A DNA stretch of 22,938 bases from Bryobacterales bacterium (GTDB lineage Bacteria > Acidobacteriota > Terriglobia > Bryobacterales > Bryobacteraceae): contig JAEUQE010000101.1 of assembly GCA_016789785.1 (NCBI GenBank), forward strand, positions 1 through 22,938. Direction: 5' to 3'. Below are positions 7,947 through 14,849 of this stretch, piece after piece. The notes under the pieces are model-generated. The model did no database searches, was not told where the DNA came from, and saw only the letters and a program-made list of their open reading frames with translations. The translations under genes were made by a program, and so were the position numbers. The number at the start of each line of letters is the position of its first letter. Position 1 is the first letter of the stretch.

Positions 7947-9274
7947 GTGTCATTCTGCGGAAGCATCTTTCCCGCCGCACCCTGTTGCGCGGCGCCGGCG
8001 TCGCTTTCGGTTTGCCGTGGCTCGATGCGATGCGGCCCGCCTTCGCCGCTACCAGCGGCGGTCAGGGCGCCCGGCGTGTGGCCGTTGTTTATGTGCCGAA
8101 TGGCATCATCATGAATCAGTGGCTGCCTCCTAAGACGGGTGTTGATTTCGAGTTCACCCGCATCCTCAAGCCGCTCGAGCGTTTCCGCTCCGACATCACT
8201 CTCGTCTCCGGGCTTTCGAACCACGCCGCGCAGAAAGCCAAAGGCGGCGGGCATGCGAAGGCGTCCGGCAGTTTCCTTTCGGCGGCTCAACCCAAGTACA
8301 CCGCCGGAGCCGACGTTCGCGCCGGCATCACCTTCGATCAGTTGATCGCGCAGAAGTTTGCCGCCGATGTGCGCGTGCCCTCGCTGCAGTTGGGCTGCGA
8401 GGATTCACGCATGATCGGTAACTGTGATACCGGCTCCAGTTGCGCCTACACCAATACGCTTTCCTGGAAAGATCCGGAGACGCCGCTGGCCGTGGAAGTC
8501 AATCCGCGTTCCCTGTTCGAGCGTTTGTTCGGCACACTGGACCCGAGTCTCGATCCCGAGACCCGCGCCCGGCGCATGCTGTACAAGAAGAGCATCCTCG
8601 ATCTGACCCGGGAAAACACCACCGCGCTCGCAAGCACGCTGGGTGCAACGGACCGCCGTAAGTTGGACGAGTATCTGACGTCGATCCGCGAGGTGGAAAC
8701 GCGCATTGTGAAGTCAGAAAAGGACCCGGAAGTCCCGATCGGCGAGAAACCCTCCGGAATCCCATTTGACTTCAAGGAATATGTGCGCCTAATGTTCGAC
8801 TTACAGGTCATCGCATTCCAGAGCGATCTTACCCGGGTATCCACCATCATGCTCGGCCGCGAGGGCAGCGTGCGCACCTACCCGGAGATCGGCGTGCCGG
8901 ATCCGCACCACCCGCTGACGCATCACCGCGGCCACCCGGATTTCATCGAGAAGGTAACGAAGATCAACGAATTCCACGCCGAACTGTTCGCTTACTTCCT
9001 GGAAAAATTGAAGGCCGCCAGGGAAGGTGAGGGCTCATTGTTGGATCATTCCGTGATCCTCTATGGCGGCGCGCTTAGCGACGGCAACGGGCACTCGAAT
9101 GACAATCTGCCGCTGCTGGTGGCTGGGCATGCCGGTGGTCTGCGCGGTGGCCGTCACGTTGCGGCACCGGCGAAGACGCCGGTCGCGAATCTCTTCTTAC
9201 GAATGATGGACTGCGCGGGCATGGAAGCCGGGAGTTTCGGCGACAGCACCGGCAAACTGGATCTCAACGCGTAG
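7943..9274 (+). CDS. Tat-exported DUF1552 protein
   Basis: 443 residues. The frame is open from 7913, but the ATG at 7943 is the better start: it overlaps the previous stop (ATGA) and has AGGAG (7928-7932) 10 nt upstream. The N-terminus carries a twin-arginine signal (SRRTLLRGAG, arginines at 11-12) followed by a hydrophobic stretch and FAA-type cleavage site, implying export in folded form. The body matches DUF1552: PNGIIMNQWLPP, LSGLSNHAA, GGGHAKASGSFLS, LGREGSVRTYPEIG and GGALSDGNGHSNDNLP. The family has no assigned reaction; it is nearly always next to a DUF1592-type protein, as here, so the two probably act together in the periplasm. Tat export suggests a cofactor or folding need. Whether the pair is enzymatic is unknown. 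Confidence 0.93.
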   Translation: MSVILRKHLSRRTLLRGAGVAFGLPWLDAMRPAFAATSGGQGARRVAVVYVPNGIIMNQWLPPKTGVDFEFTRILKPLERFRSDITLVSGLSNHAAQKAKGGGHAKASGSFLSAAQPKYTAGADVRAGITFDQLIAQKFAADVRVPSLQLGCEDSRMIGNCDTGSSCAYTNTLSWKDPETPLAVEVNPRSLFERLFGTLDPSLDPETRARRMLYKKSILDLTRENTTALASTLGATDRRKLDEYLTSIREVETRIVKSEKDPEVPIGEKPSGIPFDFKEYVRLMFDLQVIAFQSDLTRVSTIMLGREGSVRTYPEIGVPDPHHPLTHHRGHPDFIEKVTKINEFHAELFAYFLEKLKAAREGEGSLLDHSVILYGGALSDGNGHSNDNLPLLVAGHAGGLRGGRHVAAPAKTPVANLFLRMMDCAGMEAGSFGDSTGKLDLNA

Positions 9275-9642
9275 CCCAACGGTACAGGCAATGGTAGCGC
9301 CGGCTCCGAGGCCCGCCGCGGCCTCCAGCGAGCGCCACTCAATCCACGCGGACCTTCTGCCGCTGCGAACCCCGCCCGAGCGTTCCCCTCTCAAGGGTCG
9401 CAGCATGGGAGTTCGGACACTCCGCAGTTTCCAGAGACACTTACAGGGTACCGCAGGCACTCTTGCCTGCCGCGTCCCCCTCTCCAGGGGACGCCTGCGG
9501 GCGGACGCAGATCGGCATTAGGCAGAAGCCCCAGAGGCACGTCTCCCAGGGCCGGCGCAGATCCTTTGCGGGACGCCTCCCGGTCGTTCCACGGCAGCCC
9601 AGGTCGAGCAGCGGATCCCAAACAAACCCACTCCGCCGGGCC
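9275..9642. other. Gene-free gap between convergent genes, rich in inverted repeats
   Basis: 368 bases between the ends of the DUF1552 gene and mqnE. Frames here are short or run into the antisense of mqnE, and no coding signal is convincing. The stretch contains nested hairpins at about 9451-9496 (listed separately) and a few short repeated words, such as GGGACGCCT near 9485 and 9573 and CGCAGATC near 9505 and 9556. It has the look of a REP-like or bidirectional termination region. Confidence 0.55.
9451..9496. repeat. Nested inverted repeats (REP-like)
   Basis: A perfect hairpin GCAGGCA (9453-9459), loop CTCT, TGCCTGC (9464-9470) is followed at once by a second hairpin, GCGTCCCC, 7-nt loop, GGGGACGC. 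The outer words CCGCAGGC (from 9451) and GCCTGCGG (to about 9496) are also complementary, so the whole can refold as one long stem. There is no T-run on either strand. It may serve as a terminator or mRNA-end protector for the convergent genes, or be a dispersed element of the genome. Confidence 0.55.
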
Positions 9643-10776
9643 TTACACCAACACCGTGAATGTCGCCTCGCTGCGTTCCACCGGGCGATACAACGTATCG
9701 CGCTCCACCGGTTCGCGCCCCGATTCCTTGATCAGCCGCAACAACTCCGCCCGGCGCATCGATTGCGACGTGGTGGCGCCCGCATCGTGATAGATTCGCT
9801 CCTCCACCACCGTCCCATCAATATCATCCGCGCCGAACCGTTGCGCAATCTGCGCGATCTTCGGCGTCATCATGATCCAGTACGCTTTGATGTGCGGGAT
9901 GTTGTCGAGCATCAGCCGGCTGACCGCGATGTTCCGGATATCGTCAAAGCCCGTCGTCTTCGGAATATGGTGCAGCGGCGTGTTGTCGGGATGAAACGCC
10001 AGGGGGATGAAGGTCACGAAGCCATTGGTCTCATCCTGCAGCGCCCGCAGACGCACCAGATGATCCACCCGATCCTCCGCCGTCTCAATGTGCCCATACA
10101 ACATCGTGCAGTTCGACTTCAGCCCCACCTGATGTGCGATCCGAGCCACATCCAGCCACTGGCTGCCGTCGATCTTGTGATCGCAAATGATGCGCCGCAC
10201 ACGTTCGATGAAGATCTCCGCCCCGCCACCCGGCAGTGAGTCCATGCCCGCATCACGCAGCTTAAGGAGCGTATCGCGAATCGAGAGCTTCGCACGCTGC
10301 GCCAGGAAAGCGATCTCCACCATCGTGAACGCCTTCAGGTGCACTTGTGGGAAGCGCTGCTTCAATCCCCGCAGCATCTCGCAGTACCAGTCGATGGTCA
10401 ACTCCGGATGCAGTCCGCCGACAATATGGAACTCAGTGATGGACTCGGTCCAGCCGCGCCCCGCGTTCTCCCACACCTGATCGAGCGACATGGTGTAGGC
10501 TTTGGGATCTTTGGCCTTCTTGCCGAACGCGCAGAGCCGGCAACTGGCCACGCACACATCGGTCGGGTTGATGTGGCGATTCACATTGAACCACGTGATG
10601 TTGCCGCTCATGCGTTCGCGCGCGATGTTCGCCATGTGGCCGACCGCCAGAACGTCGGTGCTGCGGTACAGCGTCACGCCGTCCTCGAAGCTGAGCCGTT
10701 CACCAGCCTTCACTTTGTCGAGAACCGGCAGCAGGCGCCTGTCGTCAATGATTGGTTCGATGGAAGGAATAGCCAT
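9643..10776 (-). CDS. mqnE: Aminofutalosine synthase (radical SAM)
   Basis: 377 residues. The radical-SAM cluster motif is CVASCRLC (Cys75, Cys79, Cys82). Other family marks are HINPTDVC (68-75), HIVGGLHPEL, LKAFTMVEIAFLAQ and SLPGGGAEIF, which fit MqnE better than its relatives MqnC or CofH. MqnE joins S-adenosylmethionine-derived adenosyl radical to a chorismate-derived enolpyruvyl-benzoate, giving aminofutalosine in the futalosine route to menaquinone. Its gene lies 9 bp after the mqnP-like prenyltransferase gene and is read from the same strand, so the two form an operon for the same pathway. The other mqn genes are not in this window. The Shine-Dalgarno is weak. Length is normal for the family. 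Confidence 0.93.
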   Translation of the reverse strand: MAIPSIEPIIDDRRLLPVLDKVKAGERLSFEDGVTLYRSTDVLAVGHMANIARERMSGNITWFNVNRHINPTDVCVASCRLCAFGKKAKDPKAYTMSLDQVWENAGRGWTESITEFHIVGGLHPELTIDWYCEMLRGLKQRFPQVHLKAFTMVEIAFLAQRAKLSIRDTLLKLRDAGMDSLPGGGAEIFIERVRRIICDHKIDGSQWLDVARIAHQVGLKSNCTMLYGHIETAEDRVDHLVRLRALQDETNGFVTFIPLAFHPDNTPLHHIPKTTGFDDIRNIAVSRLMLDNIPHIKAYWIMMTPKIAQIAQRFGADDIDGTVVEERIYHDAGATTSQSMRRAELLRLIKESGREPVERDTLYRPVERSEATFTVLV

Positions 10777-10785
10777 GGAGCGGAG

Positions 10786-11676
10786 TTACACACCTCGGCG
10801 CACGAGAATATCGGCGGCCCAAAACACAAAGAATAGCATGCTCACCCAACCGTTCACCGTGAAAAAGGCCGCATTCACACGGGAAAGGTCGTTCGGCCTC
10901 ACCAGGCCATGCTCGTAGATCAGCAGACCCGCCACCAGCGCCACACCGGCCCACGACAGCGGTCCGAGATCAAAGCCAAGCACGAGCATCGCGAGGCACA
11001 CCAGCATCCCCGCATGAAACAGGCGCGAGATCCAGAGTGCGTTGGCGATGCCCACTGCCTTAGGGATGCTGAACAGTGCCTCGTTGCTGTCAAATTCGAA
11101 ATCCTGGCACGAATAGATGATGTCGAAGCCCGCGGTCCATAACGTCACCGCCGCCGTCAGCCACACGATTCGCGAATCGAGCGAGCCGCGCATCGCGATC
11201 CACGCTGCCGCAGGTGCGATGCCGAGCGCGAATCCCAGCACTAGGTGCGAGAACGAGGTGAAGCGCTTCGTGTAGGAATAGAAAAGCACCACGCCGAGCG
11301 CCACCGGAGCCAGTTGTAGACACAGCGGATTCAGCATGTACGCCGCGAGGAAGAACAGTAGCGACGCGATCAGGGTGAAGCCCCACGCAAATTGGCGGCT
11401 CAACAGCCCCGCGGGAATGTGCCGTGTGCGAGTGCGCGGGTTGCGCCCGTCCACATCCGCGTCCAGCAGGCGGTTGAACGCCATGGCCGCGGAACGCGCG
11501 CCGACCATCGCCAAAACAATCCACAGCAGTTTTGTTCCAAGGCCCTCCGCCGGGAACGCGCTCTCACGCCATGCCAGTAGCGCTCCGGTGAGCGCAAACG
11601 GCAGCGCGAAGATGGAGTGCTCGAACTTGATCATGTCGAGCGTCATGGTCAGCCGCCCGAAGAATGCAGTTTTCAT
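10786..11676 (-). CDS. mqnP: UbiA-family prenyltransferase, likely menaquinone prenyltransferase MqnP
   Basis: 296 residues with about eight or nine membrane segments. Both UbiA aspartate-rich motifs are present: [18 protein letters not shown] (Asn68, Asp72, Asp76) and YSCQDFEFD (Asp192, Asp196), which bind the Mg-diphosphate of the polyprenyl donor. [13 protein letters not shown] at the N-terminus is typical of the 4-hydroxybenzoate/MqnP branch. The operon with mqnE argues that the acceptor is a naphthoate of the futalosine pathway rather than 4-hydroxybenzoate; this is inference from context. The start at 11676 lacks a clear Shine-Dalgarno; a second ATG ten codons in ([10 protein letters not shown]) is possible. 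Divergent from the DUF192 gene across 37 bp. Confidence 0.88.
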   Translation of the reverse strand: MKTAFFGRLTMTLDMIKFEHSIFALPFALTGALLAWRESAFPAEGLGTKLLWIVLAMVGARSAAMAFNRLLDADVDGRNPRTRTRHIPAGLLSRQFAWGFTLIASLLFFLAAYMLNPLCLQLAPVALGVVLFYSYTKRFTSFSHLVLGFALGIAPAAAWIAMRGSLDSRIVWLTAAVTLWTAGFDIIYSCQDFEFDSNEALFSIPKAVGIANALWISRLFHAGMLVCLAMLVLGFDLGPLSWAGVALVAGLLIYEHGLVRPNDLSRVNAAFFTVNGWVSMLFFVFWAADILVRRGV

Positions 11677-11713
11677 AGATGGATGAGGCCCGGGACTGCT
11701 ACCATTTTAGTTC

Positions 11714-12169
11714 ATGCAGTTGCGGCTCTTCCTGCTCGCCGTTCTGGTGGCGGCGCTCAGCGGTTGTTCCAAGCAAACCTCGAATCCCGACGAGATCAAT
11801 CTGCGCACGGTCATCCTCCCAGGCGGACATCGCGTGTACGCCGAAGTGTTGTTCCGTCGCGACGATATGGCTCGCGGGATGATGTTCCGCAAATCGCTGG
11901 CGGAGGATCGCGCCCTTCTGTTCATTCATCCGAAGTCCGGCCGGTACGCTTATTGGATGCATAATGTGCAGGTGCCGCTGGACATTCTCTGGATGGACAA
12001 GGAACGCCGGATCGTGGAGATCCACGCCAATACGCCGCCCTGCCTGGAGCAGGATCCCGTGCGTTGTCCGCAGTATGGAGGCAAGGCTGATTCGCAGTTC
12101 GTGCTTGAGCTCGGAGGGGGCCAGGCGGCGAAACTCGGCCTGCGAGAGGGGCAGACGATACAGTTCTAG
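11714..12169 (+). CDS. DUF192-family lipoprotein
   Basis: 151 residues. The N-terminus is a lipoprotein signal with lipobox LSGC (Cys18), so the protein is probably anchored in a membrane. The remainder is a DUF192 domain, recognised by [50 protein letters not shown] and the C-terminal [21 protein letters not shown]192 has no known reaction. No Shine-Dalgarno precedes the ATG; a TGCTACCAT sequence (11697-11705) sits where an extended -10 box would produce an almost leaderless transcript. It is the first gene of a run with larB (11-bp gap) and rhaM, although its functional link with those is not evident. Confidence 0.9.
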   Translation: MQLRLFLLAVLVAALSGCSKQTSNPDEINLRTVILPGGHRVYAEVLFRRDDMARGMMFRKSLAEDRALLFIHPKSGRYAYWMHNVQVPLDILWMDKERRIVEIHANTPPCLEQDPVRCPQYGGKADSQFVLELGGGQAAKLGLREGQTIQF

Positions 12170-12180
12170 AAAGGTTCCGA

Positions 12181-12927
12181 ATGGATCAGGATCATCTGCG
12201 ACAACTGTTGGAACAAGTGCGCTCCGGCGCAGTGGACATTGATGCCGCCATGGGCCGGCTGCATCACATGCCCTTCGAGGATATCGGCTTTGCCAAGGTC
12301 GACCACCACCGTGCGCTGCGGCACGGCATGCCGGAAGTGATCTTCGGCAAGGGGAAAGCGCCCGAACATATTGTTGGCATCGCGCAGAAACTGCTGGCGC
12401 GCAGCCAGAACCTGCTGGTGACGCGCGTTGCGCCCGAAGCGGTGGATCTGCTGCGCAACGCGTTCCCGGAAGGCGAGTACTTCCCGCTTTCCTGCGCCTT
12501 CCGTGTGTGGAGAGACCGGACCAGGCACGGACGTGGCAAACTCGCGGTGGTGTGCGCCGGAACCAGCGATATCCCGGTTGCCGAGGAAGCGCAGATCACG
12601 GCCGAGGTGATGGGCAACGATGTCATTGCGGTGCATGATGTGGGCGTCGCCGGCATTCACCGGCTGTTCGGCAATCTCGACAAACTGCTGGATGCGAAGG
12701 TGTGCGTCGTTGTGGCGGGCATGGAAGGCGCACTGCCGAGTGCAATCGGCGGGCTTGTTTCGTGTCCCGTCATTGCCGTGCCCACCAGCATCGGTTACGG
12801 TGCGAGCTTCAATGGCCTTGCGGCGCTGCTCGGCATGCTGAATAGCTGCGCCAGTAATGTCACGGTGGTCAACATCGACAATGGTTTCGGCGGCGGCTAT
12901 GTCGCGAGCCTGATCAATCGAGCATGA
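12181..12927 (+). CDS. larB: LarB, pyridinium-3,5-biscarboxylate mononucleotide synthase
   Basis: 248 residues, full length for the family. LarB carboxylates nicotinic acid adenine dinucleotide and hydrolyses its phosphoanhydride, the first step in making the nickel-pincer nucleotide cofactor of lactate racemase (LarA) and related 2-hydroxy-acid epimerases. Marks are the N-terminal [19 protein letters not shown] and the PurE-like C-terminal core: [42 protein letters not shown] and [18 protein letters not shown]. Cys223 in LNSC corresponds to the cysteine described as catalytic in LarB. AAAGG lies 6 nt before the ATG. Its stop overlaps the start of rhaM (ATGA), so the two are translationally coupled. 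larA, larC and larE are not in the window. Confidence 0.93.
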   Translation: MDQDHLRQLLEQVRSGAVDIDAAMGRLHHMPFEDIGFAKVDHHRALRHGMPEVIFGKGKAPEHIVGIAQKLLARSQNLLVTRVAPEAVDLLRNAFPEGEYFPLSCAFRVWRDRTRHGRGKLAVVCAGTSDIPVAEEAQITAEVMGNDVIAVHDVGVAGIHRLFGNLDKLLDAKVCVVVAGMEGALPSAIGGLVSCPVIAVPTSIGYGASFNGLAALLGMLNSCASNVTVVNIDNGFGGGYVASLINRA

Positions 12928-13241
12928 AACGAGTCTGTTTTGTTCTCCAGGTGAAGAAGGACCGGCTGGAGGAGTACAAGGAACGTCACAAACAAGTTTG
13001 GCCGGAAATGTTGCAGGCCTTGCGCGACACCGGCTGGCACAACTACAGCCTGTTTCTGCGTGACGACGGGCTTCTGGTGGGCTACCTGGAGACCGCCGAT
13101 TTCGACGCCGCGCGAAAGGGCATGGCGTCGAAAGAGGTGAATAGCCTGTGGCAGACGCAGATGGCGGATTTCTTCGAACTCGATGGCGATCATGCCGATC
13201 GCGCGATGCGCCCGCTGGAAGAAGTCTTCCATCTGGCATAG
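12924..13241 (+). CDS. rhaM: L-rhamnose mutarotase
   Basis: 105 residues, the usual size of RhaM. It interconverts the alpha and beta anomers of L-rhamnose in the cytoplasm, feeding rhamnose isomerase or dehydrogenase. [12 protein letters not shown] places His22, and GWHNYSLFL places Tyr41, at the numbering of the active-site residues known from the E. coli enzyme. LEEVFHL closes the protein as in the family. It starts inside the last codons of larB (ATGA overlap) with no Shine-Dalgarno of its own that I can see, so its translation probably depends on larB. No other rhamnose catabolic gene is nearby. Confidence 0.93.
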   Translation: MKRVCFVLQVKKDRLEEYKERHKQVWPEMLQALRDTGWHNYSLFLRDDGLLVGYLETADFDAARKGMASKEVNSLWQTQMADFFELDGDHADRAMRPLEEVFHLA

Positions 13242-13306
13242 TGTGTTGCGGCCCGGCGGGCTTACGCGGGAGTAGGACTGCGTACTGGCAGATCCAAGAG
13301 GGTGGA

Positions 13307-13349
13307 CCTGCGGGCGTTGGCCGCACCAAGGGGCCAGTGCTCCCGCAGG
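13307..13349. terminator. Two-tier hairpin between convergent operons
   Basis: CCTGCGGG (13307-13314) pairs with CCCGCAGG (13342-13349). Inside it TGGCC (13318-13322) pairs with GGCCA (13332-13336). The structure sits between the end of rhaM and the end of the small-gene operon, 7 bases from the latter's stop codon, so it could stop or process transcripts from both sides. No T-run follows, so intrinsic termination is not certain. Confidence 0.45.
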
Positions 13350-13355
13350 TGCCCG

Positions 13356-13697
13356 CTACGCCGAAGCGGCGCCGGATTGGGGTCTGCGGAAGGGTGTGCG
13401 CTTCTGCTGTGCCGCCTCGCGCTTTGCGGCGCTGACGCTGGCATGGGATTGCATCTGCTCCTCGGTGAAGGTGTAGGCGCGCTCGCCATCGTCATCTTCC
13501 CGCTGTTCCAATACGCCGCGGCAGAGAAGTGGCAACTCCTGGAGGCGGATGCCATAGCGTTGCGCCAGGGTAAGCTCCGCCCGGACGACGAACGGAGTCA
13601 GCTTTCGATCGGGCCCGACACCGTTGAATGCGAAGATCCGGAATCCCAGATCCTGTTTGAAACCGGTGAGCACGTACTGTATCTTCGTGCTTGCCAT
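13356..13697 (-). CDS. Small uncharacterised protein, last gene of a three-gene operon
   Basis: 113 residues; no family recognised. The N-terminal two thirds are mixed and foldable (YVLTGFKQDLGFRIFAFNGV, then LTPFVVRAELTLAQRYGIRLQELPLLCRGVLEQ). The C-terminus (about 80-113) is charged, alanine- and glutamine-rich and probably disordered. There is no signal peptide or membrane segment. A strong GGGAGG Shine-Dalgarno lies 5 nt before the ATG and the gap to the upstream GIY-YIG-like gene is 27 bp, which support a real, co-expressed gene. The content FAFNGVGPDRKLTPFVVRAEL looks like a small beta-rich domain, but I cannot assign a function. Confidence 0.72.
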   Translation of the reverse strand: MASTKIQYVLTGFKQDLGFRIFAFNGVGPDRKLTPFVVRAELTLAQRYGIRLQELPLLCRGVLEQREDDDGERAYTFTEEQMQSHASVSAAKREAAQQKRTPFRRPQSGAASA

Positions 13698-13724
13698 CAG
13701 AACCTCCCCACCTTCACTCGACTC

Positions 13725-14051
13725 TCAATTCTTTCCGCCGGATTCGTGTCTTCGGTAGTCGTTCGGAAAGCGATTACAAGCCGGTTCATACTCCAGGACC
13801 AGCCGGTCCTGGCGCGCGGCACGCGATGCGCGCGCGCAAGTCTCGTAGACAAACCCCATGGGCGACCGTTTCTGGAACGGACCGTTGTGATCGGTGAAAT
13901 GATCCATCAAAGCGCGTTGAATATCATCCGCTTCGCCAATGTAGATCCATTCCTGGGAATTGGAAATTCCGTATACCCCGGACACCGCGGGCGCGAACGT
14001 TTGAATACCCGATGCGGTGAACGGGCGCGGAATTACGGATTGAAAGGGCAT
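13725..14051 (-). CDS. GIY-YIG-like small protein
   Basis: 108 residues. GVY (25-27), then WIYIGEADDI (35-44) ten residues on, Arg46 in IQRAL, and Glu87 followed by Asn93 in LEYEPACN reproduce the spacing of a GIY-YIG nuclease core (GIY, YIG, Arg, Glu, Asn). The family cuts DNA or RNA in repair, restriction and mobile introns, but many stand-alone small members have no known role. An N-terminal extension of about 24 residues precedes the core. AAGGAGG lies 5 nt before the ATG, the strongest ribosome binding site in the window. It is the middle gene of three, 40 bp after the first and 27 bp before the last. Nuclease activity is inferred only. Confidence 0.7.
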   Translation of the reverse strand: MPFQSVIPRPFTASGIQTFAPAVSGVYGISNSQEWIYIGEADDIQRALMDHFTDHNGPFQKRSPMGFVYETCARASRAARQDRLVLEYEPACNRFPNDYRRHESGGKN

Positions 14052-14091
14052 GTGGCCCTCCTTGAGACCCCGGCGCTGCCGGAGACCAGCT

Positions 14092-14310
14092 TTACTTCGC
14101 GGCTGCCGGGCGTGTTGTTCGTCTGGCCCGGTCCGGATTGAGGATCAGCCGTAGCCGTTCGACGAGATCCTTTCCCAGTGCCACTTCAGCGACGTTGGAC
14201 CGGTGTCCCGGCATCTTCGGGTCGATAAACTCACGCCGGAACAGTTGATCCGATGCGAGGTTGGCTAACAGGTTCAATTCCTGTGCCGTGAGTTCCACGG
14301 TGTATTTCAT
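14092..14310 (-). CDS. Small uncharacterised protein, first gene of a three-gene operon
   Basis: 72 residues, no family recognised. MKYTVELTAQELNLLANLASDQ predicts a strand followed by a helix, then a basic middle and RLRLILNPDRARRTTRP at the end, giving a helical, positively charged protein without signal or membrane segment. AAGGAG lies 4 nt before the ATG. Its strand, spacing and strong Shine-Dalgarno match those of the two genes after it, so it most likely belongs to the same transcript. The N-terminal pattern (VELTAQELNLL) is common in small regulatory or nucleic-acid-associated proteins, but that is only a hint. Confidence 0.68.
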   Translation of the reverse strand: MKYTVELTAQELNLLANLASDQLFRREFIDPKMPGHRSNVAEVALGKDLVERLRLILNPDRARRTTRPAAAK

Positions 14311-14397
14311 GAGTCTCCTTCCGACTTCCGCCTCAACTCGTTTCCGCTACCCGGGCTTCTCAGGGTCGACGTATCGAGAGGTTAGAGGAGAATGGCG

Positions 14398-14487
14398 CTA
14401 CAAACGCAAATACTGGCGCCAGAAGGTGCCCGCAGGATCCTCAGGGCCGTAGGAAGGGTTCTTGGAACCGGATTCGGGTTGAGACAT
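14398..14487 (-). CDS. Possible 29-residue microprotein
   Basis: A short frame reads MSQPESGSKNPSYGPEDPAG followed by TFWRQYLRL and stops with TAG. It starts at ATG with GGAG 8 nt upstream. The polar, proline-rich first half followed by an aromatic-basic tail is not what random GC-rich DNA usually gives. It lies about 90 bp upstream of the three-small-gene operon on the same strand. No homologue is known to me; it may be a leader peptide, a free microprotein or chance. Confidence 0.35.
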   Translation of the reverse strand: MSQPESGSKNPSYGPEDPAGTFWRQYLRL

Positions 14488-14849
14488 GGCGGACTCCAGG
14501 AGCACTGCACTTGGCTAAGCAGAGAGGCGGATTAGCCGACTTAGCTCCAGATGACCCGCAGAGCGCGTGAGTAAACTCGCTCCACTTTGATCATCCCGGA
14601 TGCGGCCCGGAATGTCAAGCCTGGACGCCCGGGATGTGCCGGGAACGCCGTGCCCGGCGGGCAGGATACGACGGCCCCGTTGTTGGCGCGGAGCGGGCCG
14701 CGCGCGGCGACTCACGTTGGAGACAGCCGCACGACACAGCCGCACGACACAGCCGCACGAAGGCGCCGCGGGAGTGCCCCGTCGGGCAAGGCTCGGGACC
14801 TGGTCGGCGTGCCTGACACGCTGGGGCCGCAGTGCTTGGACGGGCGGCG
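14488..14849. other. Repeat-rich intergenic stretch
   Basis: About 360 bases without a convincing gene; the several overlapping open frames have biased, low-complexity translations. It holds three 13-bp tandem units (listed separately) and several small GC hairpins, for example TGCCC/GGGCA near 14650 and GCGTG (14807-14811), loop CCTGA, CACGC (14817-14821). The last is 29 nt beyond the stop of the neighbouring minus-strand gene and might be part of its 3' end. Confidence 0.5.
14723..14761 (+). repeat. Three tandem copies of a 13-bp unit
   Basis: ACAGCCGCACGAC occurs at 14723-14735 and 14736-14748, and with a single final-base change at 14749-14761. The unit length is not a multiple of three and no gene covers it, so it is not a protein repeat. 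There are no spacers, so it is not a CRISPR. It may be an iteron-like protein-binding array, a copy of a dispersed element, or a slippage product. Confidence 0.85.

Noticed and set aside
9463..10239. A 258-codon open frame on the plus strand
   Set aside because: Starts in the hairpin gap and continues antisense through mqnE; the translation is rich in arginine and histidine with no family likeness.
12166..13329. A 387-codon open frame on the minus strand
   Set aside because: Antisense to larB and rhaM, both firmly recognised.
14723..14761. CRISPR-like array
   Set aside because: The units are contiguous, 13 bp long and without spacers, and no cas gene is near.
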